Made by a program: the position numbers and the translations under genes
Part shown: in pieces, positions 10,421-21,879 of the stretch
Position numbering within the stretch: the first letter of the stretch is position 1
Layout: each line of letters starts with the position of its first letter
The notes under the pieces: generated by a model
Databases searched by the model: none
What the model was told of the DNA's origin: nothing
Seen by the model: the letters and a program-made list of their open reading frames with translations, nothing else
From: Dicyema japonicum
Lineage: Eukaryota > Dicyemida > Rhombozoa > Dicyemidae
Direction: 5' to 3'
Length of the DNA stretch: 64,000 bases
Assembly (NCBI GenBank): GCA_011109175.1
Contig: RDEW01000006.1
Coordinates: 15,547 to 79,546, forward strand

Positions 10421-11176
10421 TATTCGATTGGAGGAAAGCAAATGATCCTGATAATCCCCTGAGACAGGTTGATTTTCATTTGAGTTCTTCAGGTTTTATA
10501 ATAATTTAGTTATAAATTGAGAATTATTACTATTAAAAAATGAAAAGATTAATTCGTTGATTCAAAATATTCGTGTTGACCTAAGCCATGAAGTCAAAAC
10601 TCTGGAAGAAGAATTCCTTTTTGAATCCTTGTTGTTGTAACCGCGATTGATAATGGTGAGCACGTAACGTTGGAAGTGACATCAAGTAGGTAGCTCTTCT
10701 AGGATAAAAGAGACATGAAAATACGTCGATTTTGCACTCATAATTTTAATTATCGATTTTAATTCTTGTTGACTAGAAAAGGATGTTTTAAGAATGACAC
10801 ATTTTTTAGTTTATGATTTATAAGTTGGGCTATTTTATGACAGCCTGATAGTTAATAAAAATCCATACTATTTAGATTCAACGTGACTAACATCGTAAAA
10901 AAACTGTATGACCATTTATAGAGAAAAGTGGAAGTCATGGGCATCATTTATTGTAACGGGAACTCAGAGTTAGAGTCTTCAGTTATCTACGTTATCCTAG
11001 ACCCAAAGGTCAAAGTGATCAATTAGTTCCAATCTTCAAGCCCACCAATTTCCGCAATTGTGGGAACTCCTCCAGTAAAGTTCGGAAGAGGAAAGTAAAA
11101 TCTAGAAAAGGGCGTAAAGTAGTTGAACGTTGGATAAATTAGGGAAAACGATTGTTACCAAACAATCTGGAAAATC

Positions 11177-11955
11177 ATAATTTGTCTAAATGGCAGTGAA
11201 AGACCAAAAATTAAATTTAAAGATAATAAACTCTATGTTACAGATGATTGGAGTAATCATAACCTGGCCTCACCAATTTCTAGGAAACCAGCGATATCAG
11301 GGAGGACACGTCAAAAGCAGGTCACTTTAGGCTTTGTAGATAAATATTCAATAAGTTCTGAAATTTATAAAAAAATAAATTTTCTTGTCAGTTCAAAGAG
11401 GTTGAAAAAAGAACGGAGGACATCTTTCTATCATCTGATTAAGATGTATATTATATAGAGAAGAGTAATGTTTACGGTATAGACGTGTCAGGTTTACCTC
11501 GATCCCTATCGAAAGAGAAGATTTTGATTGAAGGAGAGGAATCATTTGTGGTTAAAAGTGAGTAAGCCGTGTAAAAACAGATTAAAAGTGACGGCGACAA
11601 AAAGGATCACTGTTACATTCTGCTAGAGGGGAACTTCAAGACTTTCTTGAAGCATTTGATATGACCAATTCTCTCTGTATCTCAGGAAGTTACCAATTCA
11701 TCTTTTGTAATATTCTTGTACTTTCATTCGTCACAGGCTTCGAGGTCTATTGTATATTTGATAACTTCTAAATGATAAAGATAAAATTATGATTGCTGGA
11801 TTAATTCGGTGCATAAAAGATAAGAGCGAAAGGATCCAAATTTTAAGAATAATTATGGGTATTCCGTCAGATCCACAGGAATTGGTTTTATATTATTTTC
11901 GACGTCAATTATATTGGTAGAGAAAATGTCTTCGTTTTTTTAAAGTCTTAATTTC
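11177..11955 (+). repeat. duplicated block D, copy 2
   Basis: The first 540 bases match 4578-5121 almost perfectly. The last 385 (about 11570-11955) match 61222-61610 at lower identity. It follows EGF block A as copy 3 follows EGF block C, so it belongs to the same ancestral segment. No stable open frame. Confidence 0.8.
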
Positions 11956-12229
11956 TTCAGAGGAATTTAACTATTTTATTATTTTGCTGAGTTCATTTCT
12001 AATATTGTCTTGTTCATTCCTAGTCCTACCTTGTCAAAATATCGTCGATCTATTAAAGATTTGTCAATGAAGTATATTCCAACTTAAATGAGTTGTGGCG
12101 ATTTCGGAAAAAAGGTCAATTTACATCAGCATCAATTTGCCAGGGGATGTTGAAAATTAAAGGTTTTCCAGGTTTGCCGATATGAAGTCCACTATATAGT
12201 CGGTAATTTATTTTTTAAAAATTAATAAA

Positions 12230-12400
12230 ATTTTTAATAATCTAAAAAATAAATAGATAATAGCAGTTGAATTATACACGTTTTTATTCTTCTGTTGGCA
12301 TTGGAGGCATTTTGAATAAATCTAATAAAGAAACAATATTCAAAAAAACGAATTACAATCACAATCTCTCTTTGATGTATCATTGCATAGTTTAATCTCG
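12230..12400 (-). repeat. dispersed repeat, inverted copy of 2.7 kb
   Basis: Reverse-complement match to 2680-2850, including the TCTTCTGTTGGCAT segment. Confidence 0.65.
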
Positions 12401-12459
12401 TGGTGGATATCATATCGTGAACGTAGACACTTTGACCGAAATTACGCTAACTTGTGTGA

Positions 12460-12741
12460 AAGAGTACAACTGGTTTAGGACATAATATAGCTTCTAATTG
12501 TTTCAACCTTTACATTCCTTCCGATAAAGTAAACGTTTGGATCACTGGTTGTATTCTTTCTCATCTTGAGTTATTTACAAACCAGTTGCGAAATCTACGA
12601 CCTTATGGAATGGTCTTTAAATTTGAACGAGATGTAGACAAAGGATTAACTATAATTATATTCAAGTCTTTTTTCCTAATGGCTGACCGATTTGTTGAAT
12701 TCCACACAGGGAATGGATTGTTTCACAGAATGGAAATTTGA
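12460..12741 (+). CDS. unassigned open exon, about 93 residues
   Basis: The frame is open from after a TGA at 12457-12459 to a TGA at 12739-12741 with balanced amino-acid composition. The only internal ATGs are late, so this would be an internal or terminal exon. Just upstream a GCTAAC followed by GTGTGAAAG could be branch point and acceptor. Readable features are a C-x-N-x-Y-IPSDKV stretch, an RPYGM turn and a hydrophobic segment around residues 62-72. No family recognised. It follows the EGF/D block, but whether it belongs to the same gene cannot be told. Confidence 0.35.
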   Translation, partial: KSTTGLGHNIASNCFNLYIPSDKVNVWITGCILSHLELFTNQLRNLRPYGMVFKFERDVDKGLTIIIFKSFFLMADRFVEFHTGNGLFHRMEI

Positions 12742-13636
12742 CATCAGGATGTGACTTTTCATTTATCCACGAGGATCGGAATTGTTGATTCATTCCTGTT
12801 CTTCTTTATTTCATGCTACATCTAAAACGTGAGGACAAGCTTTCTTCCGTTTGTGAGTGATAATCATTAAGTGCAACCGATAAAATGTATTGGGTAGCAC
12901 AACTCACATCGATTGATTCATCGATGGACTTCAAATCCCTCAGGATTTTTATATTTGTCTAAGGTTTTTGATCATTTTATTGTAAGGGAAGACTGTGTGT
13001 AATATTGAGGGGGATGTCCTATTTAGCTGTCTCATTCGGTACTTCAACTCAGCTGTGTTCTGCCCCTGAAGTTGATAATGTAGTCATTAAACTGAACCAG
13101 GATGACCGTTCCTCTATTTTGTTACTAGCCCCGACATGACGATTAAACGCAGTAATCCAAAGAATGCTATGCACGAGAAACTATATTCTAAGATTTCCAT
13201 GCTCCCTGAGGTATATTATTCTTTTATTCTTAGGCTATGAGTGGGATTTCCTAATTGAAGATGAAGAGCAGAGGAAAAGGGAAGAGGAGGACGTGAACAA
13301 TCTTTAGATGAAGAGTCTGAAACAGTTTCTGAGTCGAAAGCAGTTTTTCAGTTTATTCTGATGGTGTGACAGGTGCAAATTAAATTGAGACTAAATGAGA
13401 AATTATGGAGAAACGGCTTGAGAATCTCTGTGGGATTGTTTGCACAAATGTTGAGTGAGGATTGACGAATTCTTTTATGCTTGTGAGCATCACAGGCAAG
13501 AAAGTAAGAATGCTAGACGGTCAGCTAATGGATCACCTGTCAATTTAATACCATTGACATAAATCCACTGTTTATCTCTGGTCGTCTCATATTAATCACG
13601 CAGTCTGGTTAATTAATTTAATACTTATTTATTTTT

Positions 13637-13905
13637 AAAAATTGTTTTACAGTATGGCGAACCTTTCAAAATCTATATATTATTTGGCATGCGCTAGCAC
13701 GTTCTTGTTGGTTTTATGTGGTATTGTATCTATTAGTGTGATTTTCTTCAATAGTATATAATTGGATTCATCAAGTAGTGTCGAAGGCCGTTATTAAAAT
13801 GTTTATATATATTTTTAAATTTTGGTAACCTATAAATATGGATAATTTTTCACTATTTGATTTCTTCATTTTTATATTCTATTGGCTATGTGTGTCTTCC
13901 AGACT
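13637..13905 (+). repeat. repeat with two mini-ORF starts, copy 1
   Basis: Direct copy of 63577-63870. Shared landmarks are ATGGCGAACCTTTCAAAA, ATTGGATTCATCAA-TAGTGT and CACTATTTGATTT. Confidence 0.7.
13654..13761 (+). CDS. mini-ORF, 35-residue predicted membrane peptide
   Basis: An ATG-to-TAA frame encodes 35 residues. Residues 9-33 form one strongly hydrophobic segment (leucine, valine, isoleucine, two cysteines), like a single transmembrane helix. A good splice acceptor, GTTTTACAG, ends one base before the ATG, so it could instead be the last exon of a longer protein. The second copy near 63.6 kb keeps the ATG but soon meets a stop. Unknown function. Confidence 0.25.
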   Translation: MANLSKSIYYLACASTFLLVLCGIVSISVIFFNSI

Positions 13906-14020
13906 ATTCAATCCCGAATTGTTATGTCGTCGTATCATGTCAAGATTATTTTCACGATTAATATGTCTCATTGGCCACGTAATACTAATTAAGATCCATC
14001 ATGTTAACAATAAAGAATAA
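13838..14020 (+). CDS. small ORF, 60-residue predicted membrane protein
   Basis: An ATG-started frame of 60 residues. Residues 3-20 are aromatic and hydrophobic (F, I, W, L), then the chain becomes basic with several arginines and ends in an N-K-E tail. The copy at 63791 keeps the ATG and the S-L-F-D-F start but stops after about 23 residues. It could be chance in AT-rich DNA. Confidence 0.25.
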   Translation: MDNFSLFDFFIFIFYWLCVSSRLFNPELLCRRIMSRLFSRLICLIGHVILIKIHHVNNKE

Positions 14021-14236
14021 TTTACATTGAACTAAGATTAACCTCAATTAATGTCATTATGATTTGTCAACAAGAAAGGATAATAAATTTGAGTAACTAT
14101 TTCTTTAGTTTTTCATTCCTACAGTCGATATTTTTCCTTTCAGATTTTTTATCTTTATATTAATTATTTAAAACTTTTCAACGCGACTGTAAATCAATTA
14201 ATAATTTGATAAATCCAGTATATCACTCAGCAAAAC

Positions 14237-14356
14237 CTGTTAATAATGAAAATCCTGTATATCCCTAACAAATAAACCTGAAAATATTGGATATCCTGTA
14301 TACACATACAAATATACCTGAAAATATTGGATATCCTGTATAACCTTACAAATAAA
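14237..14356. repeat. 40-bp tandem repeat, about three units
   Basis: The unit CCTGAAAATATTGGATATCC plus about 20 bases repeats with period 40 (starts at 14277 and 14317), preceded by a degenerate unit. Confidence 0.85.
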
Positions 14357-14359
14357 CCA

Positions 14360-16140
14360 GTAAAATACCATGAAGTGCATGAAACTAATTTGCGTCTCCA
14401 ATTTAATATTTATTCCTATCTTAATTCAATTATGTTGTTTGAATAAATAATAAAGATTATCTTTGTTAAAAATAATTGATCATACTGAGAGTTGTGATTG
14501 TTAGGCATTTGTAGTTAATTAGGTATGTTGTGGATAGAAAAGAACTTAAAACGTATTTGGATTCACAAACGGAATGGTTTCACGAAAACTTTTAAAAATA
14601 AACTCAATCTCTCCACCTGCCAACTAATATCAAATTTCGTGGTAACTGAGAGACATGCACAAGGCCGATGTATAGCAATAAATGTGTCTATAGAGTAAGG
14701 GATCGTCCTCAAGTGAAGTGGAATGATTCCCTTGTAAGGTGCAAAGGCCATCCTCATGGGCCACCAAACCTCATTGACAGAAACGTAACTGATTTTTTTT
14801 TTTAAAATTTTATTTTGAAGAATACTTCACGACCACTTCTTTGAAAAGGTCTCCAATTTATTAACGTTATGTATACTCCAGATGAGTAGTTCTTGATAAA
14901 GATTAGCATCGTGAATTGAATGGTTCCCTAAATCATTTTTTTCTTATTTTATTTTCCCACTACAATCAGTAAAGATACCGATGGTTAACCTGAATGTAAC
15001 ACCAAAAACAATCTCTCCAGAAATCAATCTGGATCGTGTTGGCTTGGAGCGTCGCAGTCACCACGTTAATTGAGTTCATATTTATACAGAAATGATCAAT
15101 AGTTCTCCCACTTTATATCATTCCTCAGATCGTAGATAAAATGATATGGAATAGTAGAAATGATGATATCGATTGACATTAACTAAATTGAAACTTTTGG
15201 AAAATTTTTTGAATAGGAATCTGCTGAGTGTATTGAGAACTTAAAAACCGTTGGTGATTGACTGCCATCTAAATACTAATATCACAATCATCTTCATTAT
15301 TTAATTTAAGTCTCACTTTCAACGTAAAATAAGAGATCTTACAAATAAAATCCATTCATGAATTCTTAATATCTCAAGGACTTCCATTATAAATTTATGA
15401 TCCACATAATCAATTGTTTTTCTGATATCAACCCATGCATCAAACAGTCCATTTTTGTTAATTTTAATTAGTGATTTATTAACGAGGGCTTTTTCCTAAG
15501 ACGCCTGACACCATCTCCTAGTGCCCATCTAATTTTACTATAGTAAGAAATAAAGATTCTATTTTGATCTATGAAATTTTATGATGACGAGAGAGTCCAG
15601 CAAAAACCTCAGGAAAGAAATTAAGAAATCAATCTATGGAAAAATAGGATGGCTGAGGAAGGTATCTCCTTGAGTGTAACATCTAAAGATAATAAACATT
15701 CATCAGTGTGGATAAGGCTGTATAATTGTTGTCCACAAAGAAGACTTAAGGGTAAATATGAGTTAGTGAATATTTATTTAGAATCTTAGTGTTTTCAAAA
15801 ACCTGTACTTGCTCCCGTCTAATTCCTCCGTCTGCATTAATCGAAATTCGTTGGGATTTGAATCTAATGGCGATCTACTCGAGTCAGGAAACTACACTAA
15901 AGTTAAACATGATCCCAAGGTGGCTCCTGTGAATGGAACCTCATAAAAGGCGACCTACGCGATTGAACACGATGTCGCTTAAACTGTATGAAAACTAACA
16001 ACCTAATAAGAGTCTAATGTCTAATAAGAGTCTTCAAAAAATTTCTACTTTCATGTTTATTATCGACCAGTCAATTTTCCGGCTTCCCAGCTTAGTAACC
16101 TCTGAAGAGAGGAATGCCTCAGTATTTCACTATAAATTTT
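14360..16140. other. AT-rich DNA, nothing recognised
   Basis: Only short open frames were seen. A 64-codon minus-strand frame at 14563-14757 has no recognisable content. Confidence 0.5.
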
Positions 16141-16149
16141 AATAACGTC

Positions 16150-16420
16150 AAATATGCCAGTAAACATGGCAACGGATCAAAAAAAGAAGGGCGGTGTTAA
16201 TTTGATTGTTGACCTTCGTGTTGCACATGCTTTGTCATGATCTTGGCATCGCGTTAGTGTCATAATAATAATAATGCCAGTAAGCATGAGACACACCCAT
16301 TACCTATTATAGGAATCCTTTAACTGAAGCAAGGAGGAATTCTTTTGGATTTCGTTGAGACATCTTTTAAGTTAAGTGGATCCCATGATGTCTATATGAG
16401 TTTAAGAAATATTTCCATTT
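16150..16420 (-). repeat. composite retroelement fragment, copy 1
   Basis: Reverse-complement match to 51985-52235. Read on the minus strand: ATGGGATCCACTTAACTT, ATCCAAAAGAATTCCTCCTTG, GTCTCATGCTTACTGGCATT, an ATT run, then CACTAACGCGATGCC and CATGACAAAGCATGTG. The first part resembles the 5' leader of short elements at 30781 and 41111. The triplet run in the middle suggests two elements joined at a tail. Confidence 0.65.
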
Positions 16421-16429
16421 GAGGCCGAA

Positions 16430-16770
16430 ACCACTGGTTTGGAAGTGACATGTACAGACACGTTCGCCCAGAAAAAGTCTTCACGAGAGTGCTACAAGGG
16501 CCTGTTCTGCATCTGTAAAGGCGGAGAAGGCCAAACTCGTTAAATACGTCGACCTTCCCGATGATGTCAAATTTGTTCCCCTTGCTATGGAGACTTCCGG
16601 ATCCTACTCCCCTCTACACTCGAGTTTTTCGGACGTCTTGGAAACCGGATCACATCATGCACTGGAGATCTCCTTGACCGCCGCTGGCTATTTGAGCGAA
16701 TTTCGCTAGCAATTTTGAGAGGGAACAGCCACGCAGTGAGGGCCGCAACTACCTGACTTCTATTGTTTAA
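16430..16770 (+). pseudogene. C-terminal domain of a LINE RT polyprotein (relic)
   Basis: From about 16505 a frame reads AEKAKLVKY, PDDVKFVPLAMETSG, then after a frame change near 16690 ERISLAILRGNSHAV and a stop. This is the characteristic end of a widespread retroelement protein in which the RT is followed by a GGLGIR-type segment and a domain ending R-x-S-x-A-x-x-RGN. Other pieces of the same family occur at 42615-42690, 51130-51840 and 54640-55090. That domain has a PDG...D-T pattern that might be nuclease-like (inference). A poly-A-like tract follows. Confidence 0.65.
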
Positions 16771-17639
16771 TAAATTAATAATTTTTAAAAAAAAGTTTAT
16801 GAAAACCTAGAGCAGAAAGCTATTTGAATCCAACAAGTTAAAACATGCCATTTGCTTTGCACGATGTCCCCCTCTTAAACCCACACGAACACGTAGTGGA
16901 CTGATAACTAAGTATTGCAGACTCCAAAACGCCGTGCTAGGTATTGGAAATCAACAGAAACACTTCTAGGAAGTGATCAAGATCCTGTAGCTTCAGTTGC
17001 AAGTTGCTCATTTTTTGATACGTTCCACGAAATACTGGAATTTAAACAGGCAAAGGGATTATCCAGACTTGACTTCCTGATCATCGGAACATGACTTTGG
17101 TGCCAGTATCAAAATCCTCACTAAGAGTAATATTTCGGTTATCTGACCTCACTATAGTAGATGACGTCATCTGGTAGATTAGTCTGACACCCAAATATTA
17201 GCTTATTGTTGTTTGTTGATCTCCTGCTTCCCATATAGACATCCCGTTTTCAGAGAAGTCAGTGTTAAATAAAGACTTGTAAATATAACTCCTATCGTCG
17301 CGTGGTTCAGAATCACTTCAACTTCTATTGTCACGTTATCTCATCCGTCGAGGAAGGTTTTAATTCGTCTAAATGGATATAAAAATTTACATAGTATAGG
17401 ATGGTTATCAGAATCTTTTAAACATAACCCTTCAATGTCATCATTTTCATTATACAAAGTCCCATTTATTTCAAGTTCCATTAACCCTAATCTTCAATTC
17501 AGTTTATTTTAAGTTCCATTAACCCTGAAACATGTTGATCAATTAAATTAATTTCACGAACACATGTTCTCTGTTCGTTTATTTTCATCCAACAATTGAC
17601 AATCGTTGTTGTTGTTACTCGACTCAAGCTTTTCCTACA

Positions 17640-18060
17640 AATGCAATTATTTGCCTCATATTAATCTTCAATAAGGTCGAATAGTATTCATTAACGGTGC
17701 GTGTGCATTATCCATAAGAATCATAATTTTTCTTTTTTTTGGACATTTCGAATTTTTTAACAAAAAGAGAGGTTTCGTTGCAGTTAAAAATATCTTTTTT
17801 CTCGTATTTATCAAATAAATTGTCGTAATCGTTAAAAAAATCTTCGACTTTATTTCTGTCACATGAGTTCTTTTCACTAAATTCATACTTATTCACCACA
17901 TTGTTAAGAAATTATCTTCAATTGGCAGATAATCACGACTCTTTTATATGCCTCAACAAATTGAAAAATAAATTTCATCGCCTTTTTCAGGTTTTCGAAA
18001 TCAACAATTTTACCCGCCGTAGATTGATTCTTAGAATTTCATCATAAAAAATCGACCAAG
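17640..18060 (-). pseudogene. Tigger/pogo DNA transposon relic (DDE transposase)
   Basis: On the minus strand, 17750-17880 reads FFNDYDNLFDKYEK, KDIFNCNET and SLF. This matches the region around the first catalytic Asp of CENP-B-like transposases (D-I-x-N-x-D-E-T-x-L-F), with Asp replaced by Cys-Asn. About 17690-17720 in another frame gives MILMDNAHAP, the second catalytic Asp region (L-x-DN-x-x-x-H). The segment between is deleted. A dead cut-and-paste element, not a host gene. Confidence 0.7.
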
Positions 18061-18063
18061 AAT

Positions 18064-18474
18064 TTGAATAATAATCTTTGGTGGTCTTTATTACTCACGT
18101 GTTTAAATGTCATAAATAGTGTTGTTGCTATCCATTCGGATGAAGTTTGCACACATCTACAATTCTTTGGGGTTGACGAGTGGCTATCTTTGGTTATCCT
18201 AGCACAAACAGTCACAACAAATTTAACCGAGGAAGGAGTGTCTGCTTGTGCTGACCAAATACATCCTCCAATAGTCCTTTACAGGCTTCCGCTTCAAAAG
18301 AAAGGTAGAGAAGTAGGTCTCACCTCTTTTATTTTCATCGACGTACTACTGTCAAGGACATCACTTCATTTGTTCCTGGACAAATCCACTGGTGAAGATT
18401 ACAATTTCGCGATTAGCAATTTTCAGTTTTGTTTCATGGACAACAACGATTCACAACATGTCAATTATAAATAG
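18064..18474 (+). CDS. 136-codon open frame over a repeat, doubtful
   Basis: The frame begins at a TTG and has a hydrophobic start that could be a signal peptide (residues 5-22). However, 18195-18260 is the reverse complement of a retroelement 3' end also present at 49975-50045, 54120-54215 and probably 62605-62690. Part of the protein would therefore be antisense to a repeat. I regard it as probably fortuitous. Confidence 0.2.
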   Translation: MNNNLWWSLLLTCLNVINSVVAIHSDEVCTHLQFFGVDEWLSLVILAQTVTTNLTEEGVSACADQIHPPIVLYRLPLQKKGREVGLTSFIFIDVLLSRTSLHLFLDKSTGEDYNFAISNFQFCFMDNNDSQHVNYK

Positions 18475-18489
18475 TGTTAATTAAAATTA

Positions 18490-20300
18490 AGAATTTATTA
18501 ATAAAATATTGTTTTTTTTTTTAAATTATTTGATGCCCTTTTATTATGGCCCTAAATTTCCATGATTTTTTTAAATAAATAATGATTTTTATAGCATTTA
18601 AAGACGATTAATTGTATTAGGTCCAGAACTGTCAAGACCATCTATCAACTCTCAAGGGTTATGACAAATGCAACCCATTTGAGAACCTTGTGAGGAAGTC
18701 GAGTGGCAAATTCATTCAACGGAAGAAATCGACCATAAAACGAGTCTAAAGGGAATGCGTCGGTTCCAGGAAGAAACACCGGGAAAAGTTGAGATCGATA
18801 CTGAGAGAGGCTAGGATTACCTCATGGCCTTTCCTGCAGAATTTGTTAATTTTAATTTTACTCAGTTAAAAAGTTGGATTGTAAAAAATGTCCCAAAATC
18901 TGAAGGTGATCCAGGCTTGAGTTAGTCTATTTTAGCATCAGACTGAATATTTTTCATAGATGGGAAAAACACTCATAAGGTAAAGTACATCAAAGATTGA
19001 AATTAGCCATTGCTCCTCTTGTTGAAATCATGCAGAAAGACTTTTAATGGTAAATTAAAATCTATTACATTTACATTCTAGGATTCAGAGTCAGTTCTCA
19101 ATCTGTCCTAGATATTGTAAGTCACAAAACCGTAAGTATCATCTATCTAAGACTGTAGGCCAGAGAGGGTTGGTAGATAAATAAAGGAATTTTTAAAGAG
19201 AGGAAACTTTTATGTTATATAAGGAAGATATCTTCAAACGCGAGTACTACATGGGTCAATTCATAACCTTTTGATGTTCATCATGATGATAGCTAGTTTT
19301 TCTCCGAAGTCACCATGTACAGGATATGTGATGTGATCAGATGACATAATACAATCTGACATATCGAGATGAACTTGATTATTCAATGAGGATCAAGTAT
19401 CCCAATAGGTATACCGAGGACTTATTCTAGCAATTAAGGAACATATAAAATTGGTGGAGGTTTTTAGTTTTGCTAATTTGCAGAGTCAATCATTCTACAA
19501 CAACTCACCTTGAACAAAAGAGAGATTTTATATTCGGTTTGGAAACTTGGAGTACGAGTCCTGGACCTTTAATTTCCCCTTGAAACCATTAACCCAAAGA
19601 ACGAACCTCTAGATAAGCGTTTTTCAACTTACAGATAAGTATGCCAGTCCTAAAGGGGCAACATATGTGAAATTGCACAGCCCAAAAAATTTTTGGCAAA
19701 TGTGGATAAATCCAAAGTATTCTGTGCCTCAAGGAAACTCAGAAAATTCTTATTTGAGCCCAAAATCACAATTATTATAATTTGGTTTTAGTAACACTCT
19801 CTACCATTTTCACTTCTATTGCCATTTATTTATTTATTTTATTAACCCCAGATACTCCCATTGCTATGGAAACATACTAAACTAATACTCTCATTATCAC
19901 AAAAATGTAAAATAATTATAAAGCCACATTGTACTCCTCTATCTAATGGTCTTATCAATCTGGTAGCAACAATAGTGTCAACATCTTCACTGTTTACCAT
20001 AAAAAGCTGTCATCAAGTAATTACAGTCATACTTGTTTCCCTCTACCAATAACATTACATCAAACTTTTGAACTTCAGTCCCGACATCATTCATGTGGGC
20101 AGCTATGATATACATATATATGCAAATCTCAAATCTTGCACGTGTTGCTACTCCCAGTAGCTATTATTTAACTGAAACAAGATTACATCTCACACACTTT
20201 GTCATTCGAGAGAACAGGTCCATGATGTCAAGTCAAAACAAGATTACATCGACCAGTCTTAAGATTCCACCCTCTACAAGCTCCATCAAACTCCAACAAT
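18490..20300. other. no recognised gene
   Basis: AT-rich with small open frames only (for example 19861-20052 and 20093-20302, plus strand). A direct repeat of AACAAGATTACATC occurs near 20180 and 20235. Nothing else supported. Confidence 0.45.
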
Positions 20301-20323
20301 AACAACGAAGACAACCCTAGTCA

Positions 20324-20660
20324 CTATGAGTGAACCATCACACTGAAAGGAGACACAGTGGATAGGTCGCACGTGGCCTTCCTGTTGAAGTTCCCACAAT
20401 TCCCCTCCAAATCAGATAACCTCCATGGACAGTCATAACTTTGTAAATAACCAATCAAACCAGCAAATAGCAGGAAACATTCCCGAGGGATGTAAACCCA
20501 GTAAAACAACTCTGTAGTGGGAATCTCCCCGAAAGTAGGCTATTAAGGACTCACTTGTTGAATCCCAATGCTACACATGCCATCGAAAGAACTAAAGGCC
20601 AACATCAGTTACCCCTGTTGGTCTCCATCATCTATCCCCCACAATCACAAAATCCTTGTG
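20324..20660 (-). CDS. possible multi-exon membrane-protein gene
   Basis: On the minus strand a frame of 72 codons (20539 down to a stop at 20324-20326) contains a hydrophobic helix at about residues 17-34, then DCPWRLSDLEGNCGNFN with three cysteines, typical of an extracellular loop. Upstream, 20591-20555 reads in frame into it if a 15-base GTGAGT...AATAG segment (20540-20554) is removed. A 21-base GTAACT...TTTAG segment (20592-20612) joins an earlier acidic piece. Introns of 15 bases would be extreme, so the model is tentative. Further open, hydrophobic minus-strand frames continue to about 21.1 kb. No family recognised. Confidence 0.3.
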
Positions 20661-21879
20661 ACCTTTATGTTATAGGATGATGACTACCTTGAAGAGTCCC
20701 AGAGGGATGACAGTCTGGAAGAGTAAACAACTTAACGGTGCTAGTGCATAAGCCTATGACCACATAATGGTACAACAGGATAAGGTTGTGAATCCCCCAT
20801 TGAATACAACCACTACCAATGTTATAACATGTAGTTTATTACTCTTAGTGATATTTCTTAAGGGATCTCTAATGTTGATCTCAGTTCCTTGGTGACCATC
20901 AGTCTGGTGACGGCACTAATATAGTGACGGTAGAGAAATACCATGGGATTGAGTAGTCAGAAATCCAATAATGAGTTTTGGTAAGTTCGTCTGGTCCTCG
21001 TGACTCTCTCTGTTTGGAATCTCCAGGTATCTTGAAGATGTCATCACTGTGTTTCACGGAAAAGATTCTATCAAAGGCATCCTATCCGAATAGGTCTTGA
21101 ATGCTAAAAGTAACATACATATTGGCTCCTTAAGATTTCTTAGCTGGTATTTTACTTCTAGTAGTAGGTAGATTTGTGAACTTGTCGTGACTTGTATATA
21201 GAGAATAAAACCTTCTTTTTAAATTCAGACTCGCTAGCCGGATTCATTTCGTAGCTCTGTTGACATTACAACAAAATAATTAGTTATAATTAACTAATCA
21301 CATCAAAATATATGATTAAATTTTAAAATCACGTTTATTTAATGTTAGAGGTTTAATCGCAAATATATTTTATTAAATTAATTTAAAAGTTATAGTAAAT
21401 GAAATAACTAATGGTTAAATCTAAAAAAATTTTATGTTAATACAATTTAACCCTGCCCCAACAGAAAACCCCCAAATACAGAGGGTATTGTATTTTATAT
21501 GTAATTTTTCGAAGATGTTAGTCTTAAATAAATATTGTTTAAGTGCTTCAGGACATCAAAATAATGAATTTGACAAATTGACATCGAGCATTATCAATAA
21601 GATTTAAAATTTGTCTTTTGTAAAATCATTTTCATTTTTTGTAACCAATTGCTAAGATATCACGTAAACATTCTTGATGTAGATATCACTAATTAGTGAT
21701 AAATGATTATATATATTCTTTTTAATAAAAAAGTCAAGTTTCATCTATAAAAATATTTATATATTAATTTTCAAAAACTTTTGGTTAAAATTTTTAATTA
21801 AATTTTTGTACCTGGAATTCTTTTCATTAGCATTGCTTTAAAAAAAAGTTCATGACGCTTCATAACTTCACGTGAATTG

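Noticed and set aside
13234-13370. Acidic stretch after a TTCTTAG acceptor (YEWDFLIEDEEQRK), with a possible 15-base intron
   Set aside because: Too short and low in complexity; no supporting neighbour exon.
17180-17190. GATGACGTCATC palindrome, CRE-like
   Set aside because: A single 12-base palindrome with no gene start nearby; expected by chance in 64 kb of mixed DNA at low but real frequency.
18064-18474. 136-codon frame with a signal-peptide-like start
   Set aside because: It begins at TTG and crosses the reverse complement of a retroelement end shared with three other places, so I keep it only as a doubtful entry.
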